Position numbers and translations under genes: made by a program. DNA of 64,000 nucleotides from CAYOHR01 sp964512145. GTDB taxonomy: Bacteria; Bacteroidota; Bacteroidia; Flavobacteriales_G; JALEGO01. The notes beneath the pieces are model-generated. The model made no database searches. It was not told the origin of the DNA and saw nothing but the letters and a program-made list of their open reading frames with translations. Each line of letters begins with the position of its first letter. Positions within the stretch are counted from its first letter, which is position 1. Shown here in pieces: positions 15,952 to 25,746 of this stretch. The stretch covers positions 68,234 through 132,233 of the forward strand of contig CAZEIM010000001.1 in the NCBI GenBank assembly GCA_964512145.1. Direction: 5' to 3'.

Positions 15952-16752
15952 CTAGTTCTTATTCAGCACATCAGGTGTAACTCCCATGCTTGAAAAACCT
16001 CCATCGTGAAATAAATTTTGCATGGTAACATATTGGGTTAAGTCTGAAAATAAACTAACACAATAATTTGCGCAAGCCTGAGCATCCGCATTACCTAAAG
16101 GCGACATTTTTTCGGCAAATCCCACAAAATCATCAAATCCTTTAACTCCCGAACCGGCTGTAGTATACGTTGGAGATTGAGAAATGGTATTTACCCGAAC
16201 TTTATTTTTAATCCCATAATGGTAACCCCAGCCTCGAGCTATTGATTCTAGCATTGACTTTGCATCAGCCATATCTCCATAATCAGGAAATGTACGTTGC
16301 GCAGCTATATAAGACAATGCTACAATAGATCCCCATGAATTCATAGCGTCTAACTTATATGCCGTTTGTATGGTTTTATGTAACGACATGGCAGAAATGT
16401 CGATGGTTTTTAAGTAAAAATCATAGTTTAAATCTGTATATGGTTTGTTTTTTCGAACATTAGGCGACATACCAATAGAATGTAAAATAAAATCGAGTTT
16501 TCCTCCTAATTTTTCCATCGATTGTTGTACAAGATTTTCTAAATCTTGAGTAATGGTAGCATCTGCCGGAATTATTTCAGTTTTACATTTTTCGGCTAAT
16601 TTCTGAATTTCTCCCATTCGCATAGCAACAGGAGCATTGGTTAACATAAATGTAGCACCTTGTTCATAAGCAGTTTCTGCTACTTTCCAAGCAATGGATT
16701 TTTCATCTAATGCACCAAATATTATTCCTCGTTTACCTTTTAATAATGACAT
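15952..16752 (-). CDS. fabI: enoyl-[acyl-carrier-protein] reductase (NADH)
   Basis: A 266-residue short-chain dehydrogenase of the FabI type, the last step of each fatty acid elongation cycle. LLKGKRGIIFGALDEKSIAW holds the atypical FabI nucleotide-binding loop. LDFILHSIGMSP is the next block, and YIAAQRTFPDYGDMADAKSM carries the Y-x6-K-type catalytic pair. VRVNTISQSPTYTTAGSGVK follows, then FHDGGFSSMGV near the C-terminus. A perfect -7 element, TATATTTG (16771-16778), lies 18 bases before the ATG. It is divergent from metK. Confidence 0.96.
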   Translation of the reverse strand: MSLLKGKRGIIFGALDEKSIAWKVAETAYEQGATFMLTNAPVAMRMGEIQKLAEKCKTEIIPADATITQDLENLVQQSMEKLGGKLDFILHSIGMSPNVRKNKPYTDLNYDFYLKTIDISAMSLHKTIQTAYKLDAMNSWGSIVALSYIAAQRTFPDYGDMADAKSMLESIARGWGYHYGIKNKVRVNTISQSPTYTTAGSGVKGFDDFVGFAEKMSPLGNADAQACANYCVSLFSDLTQYVTMQNLFHDGGFSSMGVTPDVLNKN

Positions 16753-16770
16753 AATTACAATTTATTCGAA

Positions 16771-16778
16771 CAAATATA
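16771..16778 (-). promoter_or_regulatory. -7 promoter element for fabI
   Basis: The minus strand reads TATATTTG, a perfect TAnnTTTG match 18 bases before the fabI ATG. Confidence 0.55.
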
Positions 16779-16884
16779 CATGAATTTTAAAATATAGTAC
16801 AGGAGCGTATTTCCAAAAATTAATACTCTACTTTTTGGGTATTAATTAGCTATAGTTTATATTCGCCAAAAAAATAACAATATT

Positions 16885-18141
16885 ATGCCATATTTATTTA
16901 CATCCGAGTCGGTTTCAGAGGGACATCCCGATAAAATTGCCGACCAAATATCTGATGCTTTAATCGACAATTTTTTAGCGTTCGATCCTGAGTCAAAAGT
17001 TGCTTGTGAAACTTTAGTAACTACCGGTCAAATTGTATTGGCTGGTGAAGTAAAATCGAATGTGTATTTAGATGTACAAAGTATTGCCCGTGAAGTAGTT
17101 TCCAAAATTGGGTATACTAAAAGCGAATATATGTTTGATGCCCAATCTTGTGGTGTACTGTCTGCTATTCACGAACAATCTGCCGATATCAACCGAGGTG
17201 TTGAGAGAAAAAAACCAGAAGAGCAAGGTGCCGGTGACCAAGGAATGATGTTTGGGTATGCTACTAAAGAAACCGATAACTACATGCCTTTAGCTTTAGA
17301 TATAGCGCATAAAATTTTACAGGAACTTTCTCTTATACGTAAAGAAGGCAAAAAAATGAAATATTTGAGACCTGATTCAAAATCTCAGGTAACCATAGAA
17401 TATTCAGATGATAATGTTCCACAAAGAATAGATACCATAGTTGTTTCTACTCAACATGATGAATTTGATACCGATAAAAAAATGTTGGATCAAATACGAA
17501 AAGATGTTATTGAAATAGTTATACCTAGAGTTCAGGCCAAACTTAAACCTAGCTTACGTAAATTATTTACGGGTAAAATCACCTACCATATTAATCCTAC
17601 CGGAAAATTTGTAATTGGAGGGCCACATGGAGATACCGGTTTAACAGGAAGGAAAATTATTGTAGATACTTATGGTGGCAAAGGTGCTCACGGTGGTGGA
17701 GCGTTTTCAGGAAAAGACCCATCTAAAGTAGACCGTTCAGCAGCTTATGCTACGCGACATATTGCCAAAAACTTGGTAGCTGCCGGATTATGTGATGAGG
17801 TATTGGTTCAGGTATCTTATGCTATTGGAGTTGCTAAGCCTTGTGGTTTATATGTTAATACATTTGGCACTTCAAAAGTTAAAATGAACGATGGTGAAAT
17901 TGCTAAAAAAATCGAAGAGATTTTTGATATGAGACCGTATGCTATTGAGCAACGATTAAAACTAAGAAATCCTATTTATTCCGAAACCGCTGCTTATGGC
18001 CATATGGGTAGAGAGCCTCAGGTGTTAGAAAAAGTGTTTAAAGCACCAGCTGGTAAACCTATTAAGAAAAAAGTAGAATTATTTACATGGGAAAAATTAG
18101 ACTATGTAGATAAAGTAAAAAAAGCATTCAAGCTTAAGTAA
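16885..18141 (+). CDS. metK: S-adenosylmethionine synthetase
   Basis: A 418-residue MetK that makes SAM from methionine and ATP. Family motifs are all present: FTSESVSEGHPDKIADQISD at the N-terminus, GAGDQGMMFGYA, GGPHGDTGLTGRKIIVDTYG, GGGAFSGKDPSKVDRSAAYA, and CEVxVQ-type DEVLVQVSYAIGVA. Length is slightly above the E. coli enzyme, as is normal in Bacteroidota. It is followed by a strong hairpin terminator. No SAM riboswitch could be recognised in the 132-base divergent region. Confidence 0.97.
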   Translation: MPYLFTSESVSEGHPDKIADQISDALIDNFLAFDPESKVACETLVTTGQIVLAGEVKSNVYLDVQSIAREVVSKIGYTKSEYMFDAQSCGVLSAIHEQSADINRGVERKKPEEQGAGDQGMMFGYATKETDNYMPLALDIAHKILQELSLIRKEGKKMKYLRPDSKSQVTIEYSDDNVPQRIDTIVVSTQHDEFDTDKKMLDQIRKDVIEIVIPRVQAKLKPSLRKLFTGKITYHINPTGKFVIGGPHGDTGLTGRKIIVDTYGGKGAHGGGAFSGKDPSKVDRSAAYATRHIAKNLVAAGLCDEVLVQVSYAIGVAKPCGLYVNTFGTSKVKMNDGEIAKKIEEIFDMRPYAIEQRLKLRNPIYSETAAYGHMGREPQVLEKVFKAPAGKPIKKKVELFTWEKLDYVDKVKKAFKLK

Positions 18142-18152
18142 TAAACCCTTTT

Positions 18153-18180
18153 AACCCCCATATCAATTAATATGGGGGTT
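18153..18180 (+). terminator. intrinsic terminator after metK
   Basis: AACCCCCATAT (18153-18163) and ATATGGGGGTT (18170-18180) form an 11-bp perfect stem with a 6-base loop, followed by TTAATAATAATTTTA. It lies 11 bases after the metK stop. Confidence 0.85.
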
Positions 18181-18294
18181 TTAATAATAATTTTATCTTT
18201 TCGTTCACGTTCATTCCTAATCAACTCGTTTGTTTTGAATGTTCTTTTAACTCAATACTATTGTTTATACACTCCCTTATAATTACCTGATCTT

Positions 18295-19635
18295 ATGGTG
18301 TTCTTGTGGATTCGTATTAAAGTAGTTGTTTTTTTTATGTATTCTTTAGCATGTTATTTTTTATTTCCAAACGCTACTTCCAAATTTTACTTTTCCGGAA
18401 AATCTCTATTGGGTAAAAGTTTTAGAATTCCCCGAAAAGACGATCAGTCCTTGTTCTTTTTTTTAGTCGTTTTAAAAAAGATATTTTTTATTTCAAAAAG
18501 TCAAAATCAGCTTGAGTTTTTTGAGAATAGCAATGATGCTCATTCTATTATTTTTGATGCGGATATTCATGCTGTAAATACCCGACTTTCATATATTCAA
18601 CATTTCACTCAAATAACCCCAAAAGGGTTGCTGGCTAAAGAACATTTATCGGCTTTAAAAGTACATAAAGCTCAATTAATAGGAGATTTTTTACAAGTAT
18701 GTTTTTTATGGCCGTGGTTATTTGTGTTGGCTGTTATCAAAAAAAATAAACGAGCTATTATGGCACAAATAATTCTCGAAAGTATTGAGTGTGTTCGATT
18801 ATTGAGTTTTTGCCGAAAAAATACCATTCAAAAAATATTTTATTTTTCTATATATGATAAAGACTCAAATATTACCGCTTTACTACTCCAAAAACAAGGA
18901 ATATATGTATATAAAATCCCTTCGGAAGTACCATTGGGTATTTGGAATCAAACCATCATAACCGATACGCTATGTATTTGTAATGCTTATCAATATGATG
19001 AACTTAAGGTTTTTAAAAAGTCCTTATTTTATCATAATATTGAAAAATGGGGGCCTGAGTTAATGCTACAACACGCACATATATATGTTCATAATAAGGT
19101 GCAAACACCTAAAAATACCATTGGATTTTACTCTACGGCATCCTGGGTTAGAGAGTTACAAGGACACATAGATCAAGGGGTGCAAATGGAAAAAAATGAA
19201 CATTTGGTAAAACAGTTTTTAAGCGAATATCTTACTCTACATCCAGATATTACCTTGTATTTATTTTTACATCCTAAAGAAAAAAAGTATGAAATGAGCA
19301 CATTAACTCAAAATCATTATGCAAAGTATTTTGATATGCAAAAAGTAACTATAGCCAATTTACAACATCCAACCGCTTCCTTATTTTCTATGATTGATTT
19401 GGCCGTTGCCTTTAACTCAACCATAATATTTGAGCGATTATATTTTGGATTTAAATGTTTAATGCTGCCGCTGTTTAATCCTAATTTTCCGCTTAAAAAT
19501 ACTTCAATGGAAAATATTTGTGCAATTAATAAAGAAGATTTTTTTCATAAATTAGATAAAAATTTAGCGTATTCAACTCAAGAATACTTTGATCAAAATA
19601 TGCTACAAAATTACCCATATTACGCCAGTATATAG
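18295..19635 (+). CDS. surface-glycan cluster protein, possible GT-B transferase
   Basis: A 446-residue protein that opens the glycan operon. It has a short hydrophobic N-terminus (VVVFFMYSLACYFLF) and another hydrophobic patch near residue 145 (FLQVCFLWPWLFVLAVI). The C-terminal half has features of GT-B or CDP-glycerol-transferase-like enzymes: TLYLFLHPKEKKYE, and then ASLFSMIDLAVAFNSTIIFE followed by RLYFGFKCLMLPLF, where a Ser/Thr then Glu motif normally contacts a donor phosphate. I do not recognise a named family. Its TAG stop is directly followed by the ATG of the amidotransferase gene. Confidence 0.6.
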   Translation: MVFLWIRIKVVVFFMYSLACYFLFPNATSKFYFSGKSLLGKSFRIPRKDDQSLFFFLVVLKKIFFISKSQNQLEFFENSNDAHSIIFDADIHAVNTRLSYIQHFTQITPKGLLAKEHLSALKVHKAQLIGDFLQVCFLWPWLFVLAVIKKNKRAIMAQIILESIECVRLLSFCRKNTIQKIFYFSIYDKDSNITALLLQKQGIYVYKIPSEVPLGIWNQTIITDTLCICNAYQYDELKVFKKSLFYHNIEKWGPELMLQHAHIYVHNKVQTPKNTIGFYSTASWVRELQGHIDQGVQMEKNEHLVKQFLSEYLTLHPDITLYLFLHPKEKKYEMSTLTQNHYAKYFDMQKVTIANLQHPTASLFSMIDLAVAFNSTIIFERLYFGFKCLMLPLFNPNFPLKNTSMENICAINKEDFFHKLDKNLAYSTQEYFDQNMLQNYPYYASI

Positions 19636-21504
19636 ATGTGTGGAATATTAGCATATTATAAACCCCAAGGGCTAAGTACCGTAGATATTAAACAGGCATT
19701 AGACTCGTTGCAAAGAATAAAGCATCGAGGTCCCGATGGCGAAGGATTAGTACTTATTAATATTAAAACAGGTAAGGTTCAGCCTATTTTTACCCCTGAA
19801 ACTCCCGTAGAACATCAGAAGCATACAATATCTTATACTAATATTGAGAACAACGAGTTTCATGTGTTATTAGGTCATAGAAGGTTGAGTATTTTTGATG
19901 TTTCTTCAGCCGGGCACCAACCGATGAAATTTTTAAAAAATGAAAACTACATTACCTATAATGGTGAAATTTTCAATTTTATAGAAATTAAAAACGAACT
20001 TATTCAATTAGGCTATCAATTCGTTTCTCAAACAGATACCGAAGTAATTTTAGCCGCGTACGATTGTTGGAAAGAACAATGTTTTAGCAAGTTTAACGGC
20101 ATGTGGGCTATGGTGATTTGGGATGCTCAACAAAATAAGCTTTGTGTAAGCAGAGATAGATATGGCATAAAACCTTTGTATTATTATCATCAGAATAATA
20201 CATTTTGCTTTGTTTCGGAAGTAAAACAAATGTTCGATTTTAAAGAAATTCCCAAAGAAATACATGCTGAAAACGTTGATATTTTTTTACGATATGGTTA
20301 TGTAGATTATGACGACTCTACATTTTTTAAAAAAATCTCCCGATTTCCTAAGGCTTCTTATAAGTGTATTTCTGTTGCAAATAGTATAGATGCGCCTGCT
20401 TCCTGTTATTATACTATTACCCCTAATAATCAACCCATAAACTATTTAAAAGCAAAAGAAACGTTACATGAATTACTTACCGATTCAGTAAATCTTCGTA
20501 TGCGAGCGGATGTTCCTATAGGAATTGGAGTATCTGGGGGGGTAGATTCTTCTGCTATAGTGTATAATGCAAGAAAAACCTTGGGGAAAAGTGCCGAAAT
20601 TCAAACTTTTTCAGCCATATTTCCGGGAATGGAAGGGGATGAATCTCCTTATATACAAAGTATAGAAAAAGATTTAAATACAAAAGCACATTACATAAAC
20701 CCTCTTGAACATTTTACCATAGAGGCCTTTAAAAAGTTAGTGTATGTACACGATACTCCTGTTCCTTCTACTTCGTATTTTGCAGGTTGGAAAGTAGCTT
20801 CATTAGTTAAAGCTCAAAATATTAAGGTTTTAGTTGCAGGCCAGGGGGCCGATGAATTATTCGGTGGATACCATCATCACTTTTATAAATATGCACGATA
20901 TTTATTATTAACCGGAAATATTATTCGATATCTTAAAGAGGTAAATTCTTTTGCCAAACTAAAACAACGTTCGGCACAAAGCATTCACCATTTAGTGTTG
21001 CATGAAGCAAAATGGATGGTTTTATTTAAATTACATCTAAAAAATACAGATCATACGCTACTTAAATACTGGAACAAGGCCTTTACATTACAGAACGTTT
21101 TATTACATGATTTGGAATGTTTTCAGTTGCCTTTTTATTTACGCTCAGACGATCATATGGGTATGAGTTATAATATTGAAGCTCGTTTCCCTTTTTTAGA
21201 TTACCGGCTGGTAAATTTTGCGTATTCGATTCCCGACTCATTTAAAATACAAGCAGGTTGGCAAAAATATATTTTACGCGATATATTATATCAAGTTCCC
21301 GATAATATTAGATGGAGAAAAGATAAAAAAGGATTTACTACGCCCGAAAAAGAGTGGGAGCAAAAGTATAAAAACGAATTTTCTGAACTCGAAAACACGC
21401 TTTATGCCTTTTATCCTCAATATAAAAATGTATCTTTACCGCCTATAAGAAAATACGCAATGGGGGCTTGGCTGCAAAATATTCAACATGAAACCAATCG
21501 CTAA
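19636..21504 (+). CDS. asnB: glutamine-hydrolysing asparagine synthase-like amidotransferase
   Basis: A 622-residue class II amidotransferase. Cys2 (MCGILAYY) is the glutaminase nucleophile, and HRGPDGEG, GHRRLSIFDVSSAGHQPM and YNGEIFNF complete the N-terminal domain. The synthetase domain has a PP-loop, SGGVDSS, at 300-306 and GQGADELFGGYHHHF. In O-antigen clusters such AsnB relatives often amidate sugar carboxylates (WbpS type) rather than aspartate, so the substrate is uncertain. It overlaps the downstream amidotransferase gene by 17 bases, which argues for a joint role in surface-sugar modification. Confidence 0.88.
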   Translation: MCGILAYYKPQGLSTVDIKQALDSLQRIKHRGPDGEGLVLINIKTGKVQPIFTPETPVEHQKHTISYTNIENNEFHVLLGHRRLSIFDVSSAGHQPMKFLKNENYITYNGEIFNFIEIKNELIQLGYQFVSQTDTEVILAAYDCWKEQCFSKFNGMWAMVIWDAQQNKLCVSRDRYGIKPLYYYHQNNTFCFVSEVKQMFDFKEIPKEIHAENVDIFLRYGYVDYDDSTFFKKISRFPKASYKCISVANSIDAPASCYYTITPNNQPINYLKAKETLHELLTDSVNLRMRADVPIGIGVSGGVDSSAIVYNARKTLGKSAEIQTFSAIFPGMEGDESPYIQSIEKDLNTKAHYINPLEHFTIEAFKKLVYVHDTPVPSTSYFAGWKVASLVKAQNIKVLVAGQGADELFGGYHHHFYKYARYLLLTGNIIRYLKEVNSFAKLKQRSAQSIHHLVLHEAKWMVLFKLHLKNTDHTLLKYWNKAFTLQNVLLHDLECFQLPFYLRSDDHMGMSYNIEARFPFLDYRLVNFAYSIPDSFKIQAGWQKYILRDILYQVPDNIRWRKDKKGFTTPEKEWEQKYKNEFSELENTLYAFYPQYKNVSLPPIRKYAMGAWLQNIQHETNR

Positions 21505-22642
21505 AAAATATCAACAATGTACTTCCTGTGTTTTGGATACAAACGATGATCCCGATATTTTTTTTAATGAGCAAGGCGTATGTAACCATTGTGTTCAGTA
21601 TCAAAAAAAATATATTCAAAATGCTTTACCTCAAGCACAAAAAAAACAAGAGCTTGAACGAATTATTCAGAAAATTAAATCTACTAAAAAAGGTACTTAC
21701 GATTCAATTTTAGGAGTAAGCGGAGGAGTGGATAGTTCATACCTAGCCTATTTATGTAAAGAATGGGGTTTACATCCATTATTAGTTCACTTTGATAACG
21801 GCTGGAACTCGGAGTTGGCAGTGCAAAATATTGAACGAATGGCACAATTTACCGGTTTCGATTTGTTTACCTATGTAGTAGATTGGCACGAATTTAAAGA
21901 ACTACAGCTGGCCTATATTCGCTCTGGAGTGTTGGATTGGGAAATACCCACCGACCATGGTTTTTATGCCTGTTTACACGATCAGGTTTTAAGGCATAGT
22001 ATTTCATATATTTTAACCGGACATAATTTTCAAACAGAAGGTATTTTACCTAAAGCCATGCGTTGGAGTAAGTTTGATGTAGCCAATATTTTAGACATTA
22101 ATAAAAAATACGGCACCAAGCCTTTAAAATCGTTTCCATTGGTGAATTTTTGGAAGTATAATTACTTACATAGTATCAAAAAAATTGAAACTTATTCGTT
22201 GTTGCATTATATACCCTACGATAAAAATGAAGCCAAAAAAATAATCACCGAAAAAATGGGATGGAGAGACTATGGAGGAAAACATTATGAATCAATTTTT
22301 ACGCGCTTTTATCAGGGATATGTATTAAAAGAAAAATTTGGATTTGATAAACGCAAAGCCCATCTCTCTACTTTAATTAATTCAGGACAAATGACTCGCG
22401 AAGAAGCCTTACATGAATTAGAGAAATCCGCTTATGATCCAATTCAACTACAAGAGGACAAACAATATTTTATTAAAAAGCTCGAAATTACAGAAGCGGA
22501 GTTTGATCAAATCATGAAAGAAAAACCTCGTTCCCATTTAGAATTTAAATCGTACGAAACGGGATTATATCGAAAACATGAGCAGTGGATGAAAACATTA
22601 AAACCATTCACCCATGTGGTTAAAAAAATTATGCGTGCATAA
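21488..22642 (+). CDS. N-acetyl sugar amidotransferase (WbpG/PseA-like)
   Basis: A 384-residue PP-loop ATPase. The zinc-type cysteines are C11-x2-C14 and C32-x2-C35, and the PP-loop is GVSGGVDSSYL (about 76-86). LVHFDNGWNSELAVQNIERM and ILTGHNFQTEG are typical of the WbpG/PseA/LegG-like N-acetyl sugar amidotransferase family. These enzymes turn an acetamido group of a nucleotide-activated sugar into an acetamidino group, normally with ammonia from HisH-like and HisF-like partners. No hisH or hisF relative is in the window; the overlapping asnB-like gene may be the nitrogen source. Confidence 0.88.
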   Translation: MKPIAKKYQQCTSCVLDTNDDPDIFFNEQGVCNHCVQYQKKYIQNALPQAQKKQELERIIQKIKSTKKGTYDSILGVSGGVDSSYLAYLCKEWGLHPLLVHFDNGWNSELAVQNIERMAQFTGFDLFTYVVDWHEFKELQLAYIRSGVLDWEIPTDHGFYACLHDQVLRHSISYILTGHNFQTEGILPKAMRWSKFDVANILDINKKYGTKPLKSFPLVNFWKYNYLHSIKKIETYSLLHYIPYDKNEAKKIITEKMGWRDYGGKHYESIFTRFYQGYVLKEKFGFDKRKAHLSTLINSGQMTREEALHELEKSAYDPIQLQEDKQYFIKKLEITEAEFDQIMKEKPRSHLEFKSYETGLYRKHEQWMKTLKPFTHVVKKIMRA

Positions 22643-23927
22643 AATTTTAATTATATCGTATACCTTTCCTCCGGCCGAGGGTATAGGAGGCCGTAGTATA
22701 CGCTATACTAAAGGAGGCCGTAGATGGGCAAAGTTTGCTAAATATTTTGTTCAACTAGGTCATACGGTTCATGTTATTTCGTTTAAATCTAACAATAAAA
22801 CTTCTTCATGGTATTCTGATACGTTAACCTACCAACATCAAATTACCCGTCTTTCCTCAAAATACCCCGAAATATTATCTAAAAATCCATCTACATGGTA
22901 TCAAAAAGTACAATATCGTTTGGGGTTATGGTATGCAAAAATGAATACGCAAGGTAATTATTACGATAAAGGAGCATATTGGGGTAAGGAATTTTTGCAG
23001 GTTGTTGAAGAAAAAATTCAACAAGGTTTTACACATGTTATTGTTACGGTGGCCCCCTTTAGTATAGCGTATACGCTTACGCGTATTATTCACAAATACC
23101 CACACGTTCAATTTGTGGTTGATTTTAGAGATCCTTGGGTAAATAATTTAACCTCGTATGGATATGAACTGCTGAGCGAGAAAAGAAAAATTTTTGAAAA
23201 AAAAGCCGAAGAAACGGTTGTGCGTTCCTTTCATAAAATTGTGAGTGTTTCGGGTCAAATGAACGAATATTTTAAACAGGCTTACCAGGTGCCCGAAACC
23301 AAGTTTTTGACCATACACAATGGATTTGACCCCGATGATTATCATAATGTTCCTCCTATACCTGTTTTGCCCGTTAAAGATTATATAGAATGTATTTTTA
23401 CCGGAACTTTTTATAAAAAGGCCAACCATATTATGGATAAATTTTTGGAAGCTTTAGATGTCTTAAAAGTAAGCTCTCCTGCAGATTACCATAGGCTGCG
23501 ATTTTTATTTTACGGTACCTTTGATTTTAATACCAAACAAGTTATGCAAAAATACGAATATGTGAAGTTTTACAGCCCAAAACCTCGCAATGTAATTTAT
23601 GAAAAAATACAACAGGCCGATTGCTGTATGTTATTTTTAACCGATGACATTCCGTATTCATTTAGTACAAAATTTGCCGAGTATTTATATTTTAAAAAAC
23701 CAATGCTCGTATTTTCGGGTCAAGGTTTTACCCCCGAATATGTGGAGCAACACCAAATAGGCATGCATGTGCATACCCAACATATTTATGAAGATTTAAA
23801 AAAAATAGTAGAAAAAGTAAGTCATAAAACCTTGTGGTTTAATCAATCTTTTGCTAACGATGAGTTTAATGTAAAAGTTTTAGCTGAAAAATATTTAAAA
23901 CTATTATTGGATAAAAAACAAAATTGA
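22614..23927 (+). CDS. glycosyltransferase family 4 protein
   Basis: A GT-B glycosyltransferase of about 430 residues for surface glycan assembly. The donor and acceptor domains are seen in KILIISYTFPPAEGIGGRSI (start), VQFVVDFRDPWVNNL, VSVSGQMNEYF, FLTIHNGFDPDDYHN (the linker between domains), and FSTKFAEYLYFKKPMLVFSG, where the family Glu lies near the C-terminus. The ATG at 22614 overlaps the previous gene by 29 bases. A GTG at 22635, just before the first beta strand, is an equally good start. It is coupled to the next gene with overlap. Confidence 0.85.
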   Translation: MWLKKLCVHKILIISYTFPPAEGIGGRSIRYTKGGRRWAKFAKYFVQLGHTVHVISFKSNNKTSSWYSDTLTYQHQITRLSSKYPEILSKNPSTWYQKVQYRLGLWYAKMNTQGNYYDKGAYWGKEFLQVVEEKIQQGFTHVIVTVAPFSIAYTLTRIIHKYPHVQFVVDFRDPWVNNLTSYGYELLSEKRKIFEKKAEETVVRSFHKIVSVSGQMNEYFKQAYQVPETKFLTIHNGFDPDDYHNVPPIPVLPVKDYIECIFTGTFYKKANHIMDKFLEALDVLKVSSPADYHRLRFLFYGTFDFNTKQVMQKYEYVKFYSPKPRNVIYEKIQQADCCMLFLTDDIPYSFSTKFAEYLYFKKPMLVFSGQGFTPEYVEQHQIGMHVHTQHIYEDLKKIVEKVSHKTLWFNQSFANDEFNVKVLAEKYLKLLLDKKQN

Positions 23928-23929
23928 TA

Positions 23930-25696
23930 ATGTTCAAAATGTTAAGCAATTTTTATGCTAACAATCAAAAATTATTACTTTTTTTGGTTGTTGTTTTATT
24001 TTCATTATTAAAACTCATCAATTTAGATCAAGACGCACCTCCATTAAAGCTTGCGGGAATAACACAAGAAGACGAACCTTATTATTGTTTTTCTGGATTA
24101 CATAAGTATAACATTGAAGAAGGGAAATATATAGATGAATTTGTTGAAAATAAGAATGAGTTATTATCCTTTCATAGCAAATATTTAAGTTATTGGAGTT
24201 TTAAGTTATTTGGTAATAATTTTTTTGGATTAAGAATTCCTATGGTAATTTTTTCTATGATTACACTTTGGATATTAATACTTACACTATTTAGTTTAAA
24301 AGATCGATTTAATTTTACAGATTCATCCAATTATTCCATTTTTTTCATAGTTATATGGCTTTTAGTAGAATTTAATTTTTATACGTTTTCTAGATATCAT
24401 AATCCTCAATTGTATTCTATTTTAGCGATAACTGTTTGTTTATATTGGATTAGTAAAACAAATGTAAATTCATATATTTATTATTTTGGTATAGGATTTT
24501 TAGTAAACATTACTTTTACTTTAATATATATATTTAATGTATATTTTTTTCTTGCTGTTGGATTTTCTGTATTAATACACACACTAGTTAGTAAAAAATA
24601 TAAATATTTAGGGGCTTATATTTTGGGCAATTTATTTGCACTATTATTTATCACCACTCTTTCAGTTTTTTTAAATAGCAGTTTAACGGATACTATTGAG
24701 GTTATCACGAATTATAAATCAACTCAACATGTAAACTTAAAGGTTGTAAATTACCTTTCATTTAAAGACATATTTTATCAAATATTTCAGCGATATTTTA
24801 TGGTTATGGGTACAAATTTTTTTAGATACAATATGTGGTTACTTTTTTTAGTATTGCTGATTATACCATATTTTATATATCAGAGTATAAAACAAAAAAA
24901 TTTAATTTTAAGCATACTTGTTTTTTCCATCTTATTTGCGTTGTTACAAAATCAATATATCGCACATTTTTCATTTAAAAAAATGATTACACTACTTCCT
25001 TTTGTTGTTTTGATGTTATATGTTTTTATGAATAACTCCTCGAGTATCTTTTCTTTTTATAGTAAAAAGAGATTTATATATTACATGGTTTTTTTAGGGG
25101 CTTTTTTAACTTGTATTTTGAGTGGGTTTTTAATTAATAAAACACTTTTTTTTGAATGGAATAATCAGCAATTATTAAAATATTCTTACCTATTATATTT
25201 TTTAAATATTATAATTTTATTTATAGTAATCTTCGTTTATTATAAGGTAAAAAATAATAAGTATGCTTACATACTATTTTTTATTATCACTCCTCATATA
25301 ATTATTAACGCTAATTATATTTGGTTACATCCTACGTATAACTATAAAAATCATTTGATAAATTTAAGCACTAAAACCAATGGTAAAGTTGCAGTTGGTG
25401 GTTATTCTCATTCAGCTCAGTTTTATAACAATTTTATACCCGCATATACTTTTTTTGACTGGAATAATACAGCAAAGATTCAAAAACAGATCTTTAGAGA
25501 CAGTTTAACCGCATGTTGTGAGCCTATTTTTATTGATATTTACGCTGGGTTTGAAAAATACCAAAATTATTCAGATGTAATTTACTCGTACAACAATGAT
25601 TTATATAAGTGTACTGTATTATCAAACTTCGCCATAGATGATGAAAATAGTATGGCTGTTTTAGAAGCAAAAAGTAAGTATTTAGGAAATGAGTAA
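23930..25696 (+). CDS. GT-C membrane glycosyltransferase (PMT/ArnT-like)
   Basis: A protein of about 588 residues with some eleven to thirteen membrane segments and a soluble C-terminal end. The first periplasmic loop has the acidic motif ITQEDEPYY, as in GT39/GT83 enzymes that use a polyprenyl-phosphate sugar donor. The reading from TTG at 23924 adds only two residues; the ATG at 23930 is preferred. The gene is visibly more AT-rich than its upstream neighbours, with long runs of TTT/AAT codons, so it may have been exchanged separately. Donor and acceptor are unknown. Confidence 0.75.
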   Translation: MFKMLSNFYANNQKLLLFLVVVLFSLLKLINLDQDAPPLKLAGITQEDEPYYCFSGLHKYNIEEGKYIDEFVENKNELLSFHSKYLSYWSFKLFGNNFFGLRIPMVIFSMITLWILILTLFSLKDRFNFTDSSNYSIFFIVIWLLVEFNFYTFSRYHNPQLYSILAITVCLYWISKTNVNSYIYYFGIGFLVNITFTLIYIFNVYFFLAVGFSVLIHTLVSKKYKYLGAYILGNLFALLFITTLSVFLNSSLTDTIEVITNYKSTQHVNLKVVNYLSFKDIFYQIFQRYFMVMGTNFFRYNMWLLFLVLLIIPYFIYQSIKQKNLILSILVFSILFALLQNQYIAHFSFKKMITLLPFVVLMLYVFMNNSSSIFSFYSKKRFIYYMVFLGAFLTCILSGFLINKTLFFEWNNQQLLKYSYLLYFLNIIILFIVIFVYYKVKNNKYAYILFFIITPHIIINANYIWLHPTYNYKNHLINLSTKTNGKVAVGGYSHSAQFYNNFIPAYTFFDWNNTAKIQKQIFRDSLTACCEPIFIDIYAGFEKYQNYSDVIYSYNNDLYKCTVLSNFAIDDENSMAVLEAKSKYLGNE

Positions 25697-25719
25697 GTCA
25701 TGTATTTAAAATTTTACCC

Positions 25720-25727
25720 TACTTTTG
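25720..25727 (+). promoter_or_regulatory. possible internal -7 element before the ABC gene
   Basis: TACTTTTG matches TAnnTTTG and ends 19 bases before the GTG start of the ABC gene, in the only real gap of this operon. No -33 TTTG is visible. Confidence 0.3.
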
Positions 25728-25746
25728 GTGACGGATTTAATACCCT

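Noticed and set aside
16753..16884. SAM riboswitch before metK
   Set aside because: The 132-base divergent region shows no multi-helix pattern or conserved riboswitch core that I could recognise.
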